From: Botryosphaeria dothidea
Taxonomy: Eukaryota > Ascomycota > Dothideomycetes > Botryosphaeriales > Botryosphaeriaceae
Direction of reading: 5' to 3'
Assembly: GCA_011503125.2 (NCBI GenBank)
Contig: WWBZ02000052.1
Span: forward strand, 1-13,981
Length of the DNA stretch: 13,981 nucleotides
Under the pieces are notes generated by a model. The model did not search any database and was not told the origin of the DNA. It saw only the letters and a program-made list of their open reading frames with translations. Numbering within the stretch: position 1 is the first letter of the stretch; every line of letters begins with the position of its first letter. This document shows positions 1 through 9,179 of this stretch, piece by piece. The translations under genes and the position numbers were made by a program.

Positions 1-898
1 TTCCATTCCTCATTCCGAATTACTGGTCCACTTTTATCATTTTATGCTTTGCTGAGAGCGGGAGAACGTCTATGTGTCGGTGAGCAATCGGGCAAGTGAT
101 TGGATAGTGGGTTGAAATATGATGACGACAAATGAGGTTTGAAGACTGGAGCGGTAGGATGTATGTGATCATTTTCCTGGTGGAACTGAATACATGCATA
201 ACGAGGGTCAATCTGTCTGCTTAGATCAGCGTGAGTTATAAGATATTGAGCATGTGTCGTTGAGTCTATTACTGCTCCTAGACTCCCCTCACATCTGAAT
301 GAGAGGTTTCCATAACTCCGTACCTTGTAGCCTCTTTGACAATGGCAATGCACCAACAATCCAGTGCCGTAATAACAACATGTTAGGAGTGCTTTCGAAA
401 GAATCTTGGCAAAATATTCAAATCTCCGTACCGAGAAAGAACCCAAGCGCACACCATGGAACTTCGCGGAGCTCTACAAGTCGATGGTTGAATCAATCAA
501 TACATATTTTCTTATCTGCAACTCGTCTCCAATCTCCTAAATCATTTACGTATTACTGCAATATATAAAAGTCGGAGGGCCTCCTTATCTAGAGCTTGCC
601 ACTTCATCCACAACAAAGCTACGGATACTCGCTCACACGCAGGGCTCAAAAGAGAACTGCCAGCTTACACGCCTGCAGACCACACTCTCAAGCCGCGAGG
701 CCAAGACCTTCCCATCCACAACTCCGTCTCTTCGCCCTTGCTCTTCATATGCCGCGCTCCCTCGGCCCGGCCCGGCCGCGGCGCTCGCCTCCTTCGCTCG
801 GCCCGATCGCCACGCCACCCCACCACCGTCAAGAAAAATTTCCTCCGCCCTCGCTGCCCGCCTCCATCTCCTAGGCCAAAAGAAGGCCAAAAGAATAA
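1..898. other. Left-arm outer region without a convincing gene
   Basis: About 0.9 kb lying 3' of the left tRNA-Leu. Bases 1-600 are AT-leaning. Bases 690-875 are strikingly GC-rich with runs such as CGGCCCGGCC and strong strand asymmetry (pyrimidine-rich on the + strand). The open frames here, including a 136-codon one at 42-452 on the minus strand, show no domain, signal peptide or plausible coding composition. They overlap on both strands, so I do not call them genes. Bases 1-24 are the only part of the window without a mirror partner. Confidence 0.6.
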
Positions 899-997
899 TG
901 ATGAGGACGAGACTCGAACTCGCGCGGGTTGCCCCACCAGGAAACTTGTTAAGCTAACACCTTAACCTGGCGCCATAACCAACTCGGCCACCTCACC
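899..997 (-). tRNA. tRNA-Leu(AAG): tRNA-Leu(AAG) with a 17-nt intron, left copy
   Basis: Exact mirror copy of the right-arm tRNA at 13008-13106, with no base differences inside the gene. It has a 7-bp acceptor stem, D arm, CCAGG/CCTGG anticodon stem with AAG anticodon, long class II variable arm with a GGG/CCC stem, and T arm containing TTCGAGT. The Pol III terminator downstream (minus strand) is a run of four T (889-892 on the plus strand reads AAAA), against five T in the right arm. This is one of the homopolymer differences. Confidence 0.92.
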
Positions 998-2007
998 CAG
1001 GGCTGGCAGATCTGTAGACCTGCGCGCGATTGATGAGACACTCACCGCGTTGTTTCCAATATATACTATTGTGACAAGCGATTGACTATCAGTCGCGACC
1101 CAGTCCACCGAAGCGCATAGATCTGGGCTACCTTGAAATAGGTTTGAGGGATCTACTACGCGATGAAGAGACTGTTGGCAGGACGATCCTATAGGTGCAT
1201 CATGTTCCTTGTCTCGCTCGGCTGTGTAAAATTGGCGGATATATGTGTGAGCCTGGTCGAGGGGGTCAGGGAGTTGTTATGTTGCATTTGGTGCTCATGA
1301 TACGAAGGAGCTACTTTAATCCTGAGCACGAGGCCGATTTTGCCATCTGCTGATGTCTTCTATACTTAACACAACACAGAACTTTGTCGTGAATCTAAAC
1401 ATGTTGGAGCCTACAAGGCGCGGCAGAATTGGTTATGTGAAACCAATTGAGCTTGAATGACCCTCAAAGCTTTTGTACATTCGAAGTAGCCCATGACCCG
1501 GAGGATGAAAGAAACCACGTAACGTTGGAGATTGCCATAAGAACATCGAAGGCACTTTCCTCTCAGAAAAGGCTATGGTTGAAAACATGTTTGTATTTCC
1601 TCCATACTGAACCACTGGCCAGGATTCGATATCCGGTATATGACTTCCTTTAGAAATATCATTGCTTCTGACTGATCTTAGAACAGCAGGACATCAATTG
1701 AGGACATACTCTCCTAATCCAGTTTCCTTAGACCCAAGCTACCCGTTTCCAAGAATTACGACACCCGAAGAACTGAAGAAGAAAAAAATCCTCATGTAGG
1801 CATCAAGATACATAGACGTTGGGGATCGCCGGGTATTTTCCCTGGTTACTGGCTGGCTGGAGTTCCGTGCATGACTTTCGGCGCCTTAGAGTGCTCTGAG
1901 AATCAGATGAAGAGCCTCAGTGTCCATTCCGGGTAAGAGCTGGCTTATAAACTTCCTTGAAAGATAGCCTTTGTGGTTTTCCGAACACACTTCTTGACTC
2001 TACACTA
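998..2007. other. Intergenic region between tRNA-Leu and the GH47 3' end, left copy
   Basis: About 1 kb with no convincing gene. It should contain the GH47 3' untranslated region next to 2008 and the tRNA upstream flank next to 998, with an AT-rich TATATA stretch near 1062-1068. A short hairpin (TTGGTT-ATGTGA-AACCAA) sits at about 1430-1447. The open frame at 1447-1653 (+) is followed by a donor-like GTATATG near 1636 and an acceptor-like CTTAG near 1681, but the joined frame stops almost at once. Homopolymer differences from the right arm lie at 1111-1112, 1252-1253 and 1723-1725. Confidence 0.55.
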
Positions 2008-3921
2008 CTACGGCCTTCTCAATGGATGCGCTTCAGTGTTCAAAACATAGTCATCCAGACTGACCGATGCTGGATGGGAGAACAGCAGGTAGAAGTATTT
2101 CAGTGTCTCCGCAGTCCAGAATGACTCCATACGGTCCGACTTGGGAGGGTCTTCGACAACGCAATTGTCAAGTCCAGCGTGTGCAATGGGAGTTTTGGTG
2201 AACCGTATGATCTGCTGGAACATCTTCCAGGCCCGTTTCCGGAGGGTCTCGTCTCCCGTAATCCGGTAGAGAATGAAGATCGATTCGATTGCCTCTGGTC
2301 GAAGAATATAACGGGCGTCTCCAACCTTCGTAACGCCTTCACCCAGGTGTTCTTGCTCCACAAGAGCTCTTGCATCTGCAGCCTCACCATTCTCAGAGTG
2401 TTTCTCCTGAACCTCCTTGAACCATTGTTCCTCATTCCAGCTACACAGAGACTCTGCTTCACAAGGCTTGGTATACATGATCTCCGGCATGATGCCATTG
2501 GGGCTTGTTTCATAAGCCCAGAGACATCCTTCTGTCAGCCGGCGGCCGATATCAACGTCTTCCGGGTTGTCAAACATCTTGCCGGCAAAGCCGAACATAC
2601 CTCCGGCGAAGCAGGTCAGATGCTGGTTTTTCGGATCCAGATGTACACCAGAGTCATCCGCGATAATGTCACCCGGCACCAGGATGTTTTCTTCCCCGGA
2701 GGTCATGGGTCGGTAGAACATGTGCTCTCTCATGACACGAGCTGTTCCTTCAAAGAGGTTCCGGTACTGCTCGGTGGCTCCTCCGAGCAGTACATGTTGC
2801 TGTCAGGCTTTAATTAGCAAATTATTTTGGAACCTTCCAGGAACGTATATCTTACCTTCGGAAGATACTCATACAAGGAATCTGCCATTCCACCAATGGT
2901 AAAGAGATTCCAAGCTGTGAAGTCAAGGGTCTTGGCATTGACGACGATAGGCCACATTCCTGGCAGCTTTGTACTATTCTGCTGTTCCTCAAAGATGTCC
3001 ATGATTCGTTGCGCGGCATCGAAGAATCGGGCATCTCCCGTTATCTGCGCCAGCCGCGTGAACTCCAGAGTCAAAGATCCAATCTCCGCTGAAAGTGCAT
3101 TTTCAGAAGCCTCTTGGGCTTTGCCTTCTGCCGCATCTTTGAAATTCCATCTCAGAACGGGCATCCTGTTTGGAGTGTCGAAGGCGACGTAAAGCATATG
3201 GCCGAGCTCCCATGCTTTCTGAAGTAGGTCGGATACTGGCCGTTGCTGAGGTCGTACGCCGCTAAGAGACCTCCGAGGTACCGTATCGTGGTTTCGAAGA
3301 CGTTCAACTCACCAAGAGAGCACGTGGTGAAATCGATTGCGTCTATGGCTCTGACGGCTTCTTCGAACTCATCTTTGAGGTCCATTATCCATAGGGTATC
3401 TACACGTCCGGTCAGCTTATAGGTTTGAAAGTATGGTAAAGCCGTAGTTGCATACCCAAGGAATCAACAAGCGTGGCTGCCCATCCACCGAAGGTATCAC
3501 GAGTCCCGCCAGAGATTGGCGCAACTTCGTCTTTCAGCCATGCGTGTTCTTTGTATCCTTCCACGCATGAAGGAATTCTCCTTTGATTTCTCCAAGATGT
3601 GAGAGACGGTTTATGCGTGCCTCTTCCTCCTCGGGCGGAAAATCAAATTGAATCTTTGGAATTTTGGTCGAACCAGTGGGAAGGGGGATGAAAAATTCAA
3701 CCGGGTATCGTTGGGTAACTTTACTCCAGTGAAACCGGCCATCATCTGGTTCGATAAACTCCAGTTCCGCACCGTCCTTTCCAGCTGAGCCGCGCGTCGG
3801 AGAGCTGACAGGCAACCTATGGGGTGACGGCGTGCTGTGAATGAAAATGAGGAAAACCGCAAACGAATGCGGTGAATGATAATAATACCTTCCGCGGCTG
3901 CAACAACATAGTTGTTAACAT
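2008..3921 (-). CDS. GH47 class I alpha-1,2-mannosidase, left copy (frameshifted by single-base indels)
   Basis: Mirror copy of the right-arm gene at 10086-11998. Exon 3 is 2008-2799, intron 2 is 2800-2855, exon 2 is 2856-3399, intron 1 is 3400-3455, and exon 1 is 3456-3921. As written this copy is broken three times. An extra A at 3861-3863 disrupts the N-terminal membrane anchor. A missing C at 3557-3558 breaks the frame before the start of the catalytic domain. A missing A near 3226 breaks exon 2 after the YDLSNGQYP motif. At 3703-3705, however, this arm has GGG where the right arm has lost a base, and only this version reads on into the domain ([11 protein letters not shown]). Exon 3 is identical in both arms. 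I judge the breaks to be sequencing errors rather than a decayed gene, because each is a homopolymer length change and the other arm has the open variant. Function and motifs are described under the right copy. Confidence 0.85.
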
Positions 3922-4826
3922 TGTGGAGCTGGTACGAGAAGCATGAGCTGGATGATGGACCGGAAATGGTTTTTGTAAAACAAGTGTCGACGGGGTGAGG
4001 TAGGAGAATCAAACAGTGAGCGGCAAGCTATCGTGGTTCAGGGGCCGCGATACCACGGCCAATCGACATGGTGCGCCATGGCGCTGCTTTTTAAGTCTCG
4101 AAATCACAAGTGATGCATCAAGCGCGCGGAAGTGCGGCACAGCACGTCGTCGCCCCACACGAACGTGTTCGAATCACTCCAGATTGTATCATGATTGGTC
4201 GAATAGTTCCCTTCCAAGAAATGGAAGCGGATACTTTTAGCGAGCACTCCCAAAGCTCTGGTCCTACTGTGCGGCGCGGGTCTGAAACGTACGCAGTGCA
4301 GCCTGGATATCTGGGGTGGCAGTCACACTTGTTCCTTGGCGCAAGGGTTTGACTTTCAGCTGTGGTACCTCGAAGATTAAGCACAGTACCGATGGGCTAC
4401 GGAATATTCTTGGTTCTGATCTCAAAGAGCGTATTGTGGAACATATTGACACAGTTTGGACCCCAACTGACCAGAAGCACTGTTTATCCACATCAAGTTG
4501 TAGTTGATAGTCTCTTCTCGTTCAAAGAAGAAATTCGAATGATGCAGCATTGGCTCATGTTTCATGTCTTATGTTGCAGTGAATCCTTCACGACGACGCG
4601 TTGTTGTCCACTGTATGTGGTCATCCCAGCTGCGGCGCAGTGCGGCACAGTGCGGCACAGCAGCTCGGGGCGTTCAAGCCATTCATTCAGTCTAAGCTCA
4701 GCCATGGGCGCTTAGACAGGTGCCTATCTATGTATGTTGCCTAAGAACCAGAGTCAATGCTTAGCGTCCTCTTCTCTTCGCCCTCTCCTGGAATATCATG
4801 CGAGCCAACAGCACCGCCCCCCGGAG
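3922..4826. promoter_or_regulatory. Divergent intergenic/promoter region between GH47 and the membrane-protein gene, left copy
   Basis: About 0.9 kb separating two divergently transcribed genes, so it should hold both promoters. Visible elements are CCAAT boxes in both orientations (near 4058-4062 and 4194-4198), a three-unit 10-bp tandem repeat at 4631-4660, and a single further copy of that unit at 4133-4142. The short open frames here on both strands mirror each other, have no recognisable domain and are not called. Homopolymer differences from the right arm lie at 3970-3974, 4070-4071 and 4614. No clear TATA box was found. Confidence 0.5.
4631..4660 (+). repeat. Three-copy 10-bp tandem repeat (TGCGGCACAG), left copy
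   Basis: Three adjacent units read TGCGGCGCAG, TGCGGCACAG, TGCGGCACAG. They lie about 170 bp upstream of the membrane-protein start at 4827. An isolated unit lies at 4133-4142 in the same intergenic region. It could be a binding-site cluster or simple slippage. I do not recognise a factor for it. Confidence 0.85.
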
Positions 4827-5791
4827 ATGACAAAAATGTCTCGACTTTTCCTACTTTTGCTTGCTTTTCCGGCCTCGATACTTGCGCTGACATATCAGAA
4901 CCTGTGGAGGGTTCCCGATGGTGACAAAGGTGACCTGTCACAGACTTTTCAATCTGGACAAACGCTGCCACTCTCATGGCAAGCCATGAATGATTCGACG
5001 GACGACCTTTGGATAACAACATTCAACTACAATGAAGTCCAGTACTCAGGCTTAGTTACAAGTATGGTCTCAACTCATCTGTTCGCTGCCTCTCACTGAT
5101 GAATTGAGCTGACGTCCTTCGAGAAGACATCGACATATCGGTAGACGGGTCGTACACCTGGAACATCAACATCCCGGACTCCCAGCTTTCCAAGTCGGCC
5201 AAGTACGTGCTGCGCTTCAAGCCAGCTACCTCTCCACGTACGCTGTACCGCGTTGATACTGTGGAGATATCCTCGCCCGGATTCCTCGTCCTCGCCGCGG
5301 CTGCGATGTCCTCCACAATTCGTTCAACAACACGAACAGCCAGTGCTACAGCAATACCCACCACATCACTGACATCAAGTGTCTCCACCTCCTCGACAGT
5401 GACACCATCGTTCACCGGCGTAACCACAGCTGCAGCAACATCCACGGCACAAGCTGTAGCAAAGACGACGCTGAGTGCCGGAGCCAAAGCAGGCATTGGC
5501 ATCGGTGCTGTGGCTGTAGCCCTCGCTCTGGCAAGCCTATTTGCCTGGTTTTGTTTCTTCCGCCGCCATAGGAGCAGCCGCCCTCGTGAAGCCGATGGGC
5601 CGAATGAACACATAGCACCGCAGCAACAGCACCAGCAATATCCGTGGCAGGCATCGGGGCAAGAGAAACAGCTACAAGAAGTGTGGAGTGAGATGCCTTC
5701 GATGCACTCTCGACCAGCCGAGCTGCAGGGACACGACATAGAAATGCGGGGGGTGGCGGAGTTGCCAGGAGAGGAGAGAAGAAGAAGGTGA
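4827..5791 (+). CDS. Signal-peptide, Ser/Thr-rich, single-TM surface protein (KRE9/KNH1-like N-terminal pattern), left copy
   Basis: Two exons, 4827-5061 and about 5127-5791, with an intron (GTATGG donor, CTGAC branch point at about 5109-5113, acceptor AG at 5126 or alternatively 5123). The 299-residue product is identical to the right-arm copy; no indels fall in this gene. Residues 1-21 form a signal peptide. Residues about 22-135 form a beta-rich ectodomain with FQSGQTLPLSW, DGSYTWNINIP and a late SPGF motif, a pattern typical of fungal KRE9/KNH1-like N-terminal domains. Residues about 139-195 are Ser/Thr-rich, about 200-223 form a TM helix, and the basic, Gln-containing tail is cytosolic. 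It lies tail to tail with the dscA fragment, 73 bp apart. An alternative start is ATG 4836, three codons later. The specific function is not recognisable. Confidence 0.8.
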
Positions 5792-5864
5792 AGGACGCCA
5801 CGGAAATGTAACAAGCTTAGATTACCCCATCTATCACAATGCCACCCGATCCATTCACATACAT

Positions 5865-7001
5865 CTACAACGGCGGAAGCGTCTCTCTACAAATGGGACA
5901 CTGCAGCCGATACCGCATCCAGCCCTCAAGCACACACTATGGAAAATGTGTCTACACGGCGTCACCATGTACGCTCTCCTCGCCAGTAAGCTGGCCGACA
6001 GCCCCGTCGACCCTCCATCGCCATCGCCCGCACCAGCAGGCACGACTGGCACCTCCAAGTCCTGCATGCAGATGGTGCAGTCGAACACCTTCTTACCCTT
6101 ATCGCGGGATTCGCCTGCCTTGGTAGCCGACGATAATCCCGAGTCCTCGCCCGCAAGCACCTTGCCTCCGGAGGGCAGACTTGCGCCCTCCTCATCTGCG
6201 CGCAGCACGGGGTGATAGTCGTAGGCCGGCGGCACCCAGCTCTCTCTGACGAAGAATCGGGGGTCCGAGATGCTCCTGGCTGAAGAGCGCGCAAACTTGC
6301 AGCCATACCCAGCCACTAAGCACGGCGAGGAATTTGAGGTCGGGCTTCAGGAGAAGAACGTTTCCAGGGTATGCGAACAAGTAGTAGAAGGGCAGGAGAC
6401 GGAGAAGGCTCTGGCCAACCACATAATCCCAGCGCAGAGCTTTCCTGCAGTTGCGCATGATGTTGCGATATATTTGCGGCGTCCAAAAAGAGAAGTAGGT
6501 GAAAATGAGGACAGTGCTGTATACAGCCTGGAGCGAAGACGGCCATGTTGTTGCGTGAAGAGATAAGAAGACAGACCAAACAGTAGAAGATAGAAGCGGA
6601 AGTAGACGGTCCCGAACCCGTATCGTGACGATCGCTCGTTATCGGCGGTATTCGCGTTGTTCTCGTTGTCCGCGAGCTCTGCGTCTATATCCTGGTCTGA
6701 AGGTATTATGATTGGCGTTGCTCCACTATTGACGACTTGCCGAGCGGTGACAGGCAGAGGCAATGTGTCCGGCGCCAGCTGCCGAGATGACAGGAGCTGG
6801 TGCCTGAGCCGAAGGTGTGTCGCTCCCACTGCCAGGCTGAGTAGGAGTCGGCGTCGCGCGGGCAGAGTTCGAAGTGCTTCGCCTCTCGTCCCCCCCGCGT
6901 TCAGCAGACTGAACAGTCCCAAATTTCTTTCAGAAATCCCATGCCGAAGAAGACGGCAGACAGAATGCCACGTAGGCTGTGGCAAGCAGTACAAGGGTGA
7001 T
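5865..7001 (-). CDS. dscA: DscA/Dsc1/Tul1-like Golgi E3 ubiquitin ligase, C-terminal part only, left copy (frameshifted)
   Basis: Mirror copy of 7005-8141, truncated at its 5' side by the palindrome axis. This copy is heavily broken. A missing C near 5927 wrecks the RING just after the sixth metal ligand (HIFHSVCL is then followed by an unrelated tail). An extra G at 6259-6263, a missing base near 6571 and an extra C at 6769-6770 break the middle. Four changes cluster at 6918-6965 next to the axis. It has the frame-compatible variant at 6611-6613 and 6657-6658, where the right arm is wrong. All changes are one-base run-length differences, so I attribute them to sequencing rather than pseudogenisation. 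Domain description is under the right copy. Confidence 0.8.
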
Positions 7002-7002
7002 T

Positions 7003-7003
7003 C
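7003..7003. other. Axis of symmetry of the palindrome
   Basis: Single unpaired C between GGGTGATT and AATCACCC. Both arms enter the axis inside the dscA reading frame, so the junction fuses two 5'-truncated gene fragments head to head. No adapter-like, transposon-end, telomeric or low-complexity sequence separates the arms. Confidence 0.97.
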
Positions 7004-7004
7004 A

Positions 7005-8141
7005 ATCACCCTTGTACTGCTTGCCACAGCCTACGTGGCATTTCTGTCTGCCGTCTTCTTCGCATGGGATTTTCTGAAAGAAATTTGGACTGTTCAGTCT
7101 GCTGAACGCGGGGGGGACGAGAGGCGAAGCACTTCGAACTCTGCCCGCGCGACGCCGACTCCTACTCAGCCTGGCAGTGGGAGCGACACACCTTCGGCTC
7201 AGGCACCAGCTCCTGTCATCTCGGCAGCTGGCGCCGACACATTGCCTCTGCCTGTCACCGCTCGGCAAGTCGTCAATAGTGGAGCAACGCCAATCATAAT
7301 ACCTTCAGACCAGGATATAGACGCAGAGCTCGCGGACAACGAGAACAAACGCGAATACCGCCGATAACGAGCGATCGTCACGATACGGGTTCGGACCGTC
7401 TACTTCCGCTTCTATCTTCTACTGTTTGGTCTGGTCTTCTTATCTCTTCACGCAACAACATGGCCGTCTTCGCTCCAGGCTGTATACAGCACTGTCCTCA
7501 TTTTCACCTACTTCTCTTTTTGGACGCCGCAAATATATCGCAACATCATGCGCAACTGCAGGAAAGCTCTGCGCTGGGATTATGTGGTTGGCCAGAGCCT
7601 TCTCCGTCTCCTGCCCTTCTACTACTTGTTCGCATACCCTGGAAACGTTCTTCTCCTGAAGCCCGACCTCAAATTCCTCGCCGTGCTTAGTGGCTGGGTA
7701 TGGCTGCAAGTTTGCGCGCTCTTCAGCCAGGAGCATCTCGGACCCCGATTCTTCGTCAGAGAGAGCTGGGTGCCGCCGGCCTACGACTATCACCCCGTGC
7801 TGCGCGCAGATGAGGAGGGCGCAAGTCTGCCCTCCGGAGGCAAGGTGCTTGCGGGCGAGGACTCGGGATTATCGTCGGCTACCAAGGCAGGCGAATCCCG
7901 CGATAAGGGTAAGAAGGTGTTCGACTGCACCATCTGCATGCAGGACTTGGAGGTGCCAGTCGTGCCTGCTGGTGCGGGCGATGGCGATGGAGGGTCGACG
8001 GGGCTGTCGGCCAGCTTACTGGCGAGGAGAGCGTACATGGTGACGCCGTGTAGACACATTTTCCATAGTGTGTGCTTGGAGGGCTGGATGCGGTATCGGC
8101 TGCAGTGTCCCATTTGTAGAGAGACGCTTCCGCCGTTGTAG
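7005..8141 (+). CDS. dscA: DscA/Dsc1/Tul1-like Golgi E3 ubiquitin ligase, C-terminal 378 codons (5' truncated)
   Basis: Partial gene whose 5' part is lost at the axis; it has no start codon of its own. Family members are the catalytic RING subunit of the Dsc complex, which ubiquitinates Golgi/endosomal membrane proteins and in several fungi is needed for SREBP activation and hypoxic growth. The fragment shows about five hydrophobic segments: one beside the axis (VAFLSAVFFAW), one around YFRFYLLLFG, and others near residues 170, 200 and 225. An acidic, Ser-rich linker follows. A C-terminal RING-H2 uses C308, C311, C349, H351, H354, C357, C368 and C371 (CTIC, CRHIFHSVC, CPIC), and the protein ends RETLPPL, a typical C-terminus for this family. 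Fungal Dsc1/Tul1 proteins are roughly 700-800 residues, so the lumenal N-terminal half is missing. An extra A at 7347-7349 and a missing G at 7393-7394 break the frame; the left arm has the open variants. From 7548 to the stop the frame is clean. Confidence 0.83.
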
Positions 8142-8214
8142 ATGTATGTGAATGGATCGGGTGGCATTGTGATAGATGGGGTAATCTAAGCTTGTTACAT
8201 TTCCGTGGCGTCCT

Positions 8215-9179
8215 TCACCTTCTTCTTCTCTCCTCTCCTGGCAACTCCGCCACCCCCCGCATTTCTATGTCGTGTCCCTGCAGCTCGGCTGGTCGAGAGT
8301 GCATCGAAGGCATCTCACTCCACACTTCTTGTAGCTGTTTCTCTTGCCCCGATGCCTGCCACGGATATTGCTGGTGCTGTTGCTGCGGTGCTATGTGTTC
8401 ATTCGGCCCATCGGCTTCACGAGGGCGGCTGCTCCTATGGCGGCGGAAGAAACAAAACCAGGCAAATAGGCTTGCCAGAGCGAGGGCTACAGCCACAGCA
8501 CCGATGCCAATGCCTGCTTTGGCTCCGGCACTCAGCGTCGTCTTTGCTACAGCTTGTGCCGTGGATGTTGCTGCAGCTGTGGTTACGCCGGTGAACGATG
8601 GTGTCACTGTCGAGGAGGTGGAGACACTTGATGTCAGTGATGTGGTGGGTATTGCTGTAGCACTGGCTGTTCGTGTTGTTGAACGAATTGTGGAGGACAT
8701 CGCAGCCGCGGCGAGGACGAGGAATCCGGGCGAGGATATCTCCACAGTATCAACGCGGTACAGCGTACGTGGAGAGGTAGCTGGCTTGAAGCGCAGCACG
8801 TACTTGGCCGACTTGGAAAGCTGGGAGTCCGGGATGTTGATGTTCCAGGTGTACGACCCGTCTACCGATATGTCGATGTCTTCTCGAAGGACGTCAGCTC
8901 AATTCATCAGTGAGAGGCAGCGAACAGATGAGTTGAGACCATACTTGTAACTAAGCCTGAGTACTGGACTTCATTGTAGTTGAATGTTGTTATCCAAAGG
9001 TCGTCCGTCGAATCATTCATGGCTTGCCATGAGAGTGGCAGCGTTTGTCCAGATTGAAAAGTCTGTGACAGGTCACCTTTGTCACCATCGGGAACCCTCC
9101 ACAGGTTCTGATATGTCAGCGCAAGTATCGAGGCCGGAAAAGCAAGCAAAAGTAGGAAAAGTCGAGACATTTTTGTCAT
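8215..9179 (-). CDS. Signal-peptide, Ser/Thr-rich, single-TM surface protein (KRE9/KNH1-like N-terminal pattern)
   Basis: Exon 1 is 8945-9179 and exon 2 is 8215-8879 (or 8882 with the upstream acceptor), with a 62-65-bp intron. Predicted 299 residues. Residues 1-21 (LFLLLLAFPASILA) are a signal peptide. The ectodomain has the spaced pattern F..G..LPLSW, GSYTWNI, YVLRF and SPGF seen in fungal KRE9/KNH1-type domains. A Ser/Thr-rich, probably O-mannosylated stalk (about 139-195) precedes a Gly/Ala/Val-rich TM helix (about 200-223) with FCFFRRHR as stop-transfer. The roughly 75-residue tail has a Gln-rich patch and ends in basic residues. The overall layout resembles Wsc/Mid2-type wall sensors, but there is no WSC cysteine domain, so I infer only a cell-surface or secretory membrane protein. 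It converges with dscA (stops 73 bp apart) and diverges from GH47. Both arms are identical here. Confidence 0.8.

Larger units (their letters stand above)
25..7002 (-). repeat. Left arm of the palindrome
   Basis: Mirror copy of 7004-13981. In coding regions it carries most of the apparent errors. Frame-breaking one-base changes lie near 3226, 3557, 3861, 5927, 6259-6263, 6571, 6769, 6918, 6934, 6944 and 6964. It holds the coding-compatible variant at 3703-3705, 6611-6613 and 6657-6658. Gene order from the outer end is tRNA-Leu (-), GH47 (-), membrane protein (+), dscA fragment (-). Confidence 0.97.

Noticed and set aside
2179..2817. 212-codon frame on + (mirror 11189-11827 on -) opposite GH47 exon 3
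   Set aside because: Antisense of a confidently identified GH47 catalytic domain; no features of its own.
4631..4660. CRISPR-like or microsatellite array
   Set aside because: Only three adjacent 10-bp units without spacers; too short for an array and imperfect.
5056..5814. 252-codon frame on - (mirror 8192-8950 on +) opposite the membrane-protein gene
   Set aside because: Antisense shadow of the Ser/Thr-rich coding sequence. It covers the intron as well, shows no domain, and the sense strand has a signal peptide, TM helix and intron signals.
6980..7026. Rho-independent-like terminator or attachment site at the central hairpin
   Set aside because: The perfect stem is simply the middle of the 7-kb palindrome, with no T run or separate boundary, and the organism appears eukaryotic.
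6657..7367. 236-codon open frame on + (and the matching 6347-7027 on -) running through the axis
   Set aside because: It is the out-of-frame antisense of one dscA copy joined to the sense strand of the other by the palindrome. The first half has no protein-like features and the frame exists only because of the junction.
7004..8141. Ancient segmental duplication of dscA with one copy decaying to a pseudogene
   Set aside because: Decay would leave substitutions and stop codons. Only homopolymer length changes are present, and they affect both copies in complementary places.
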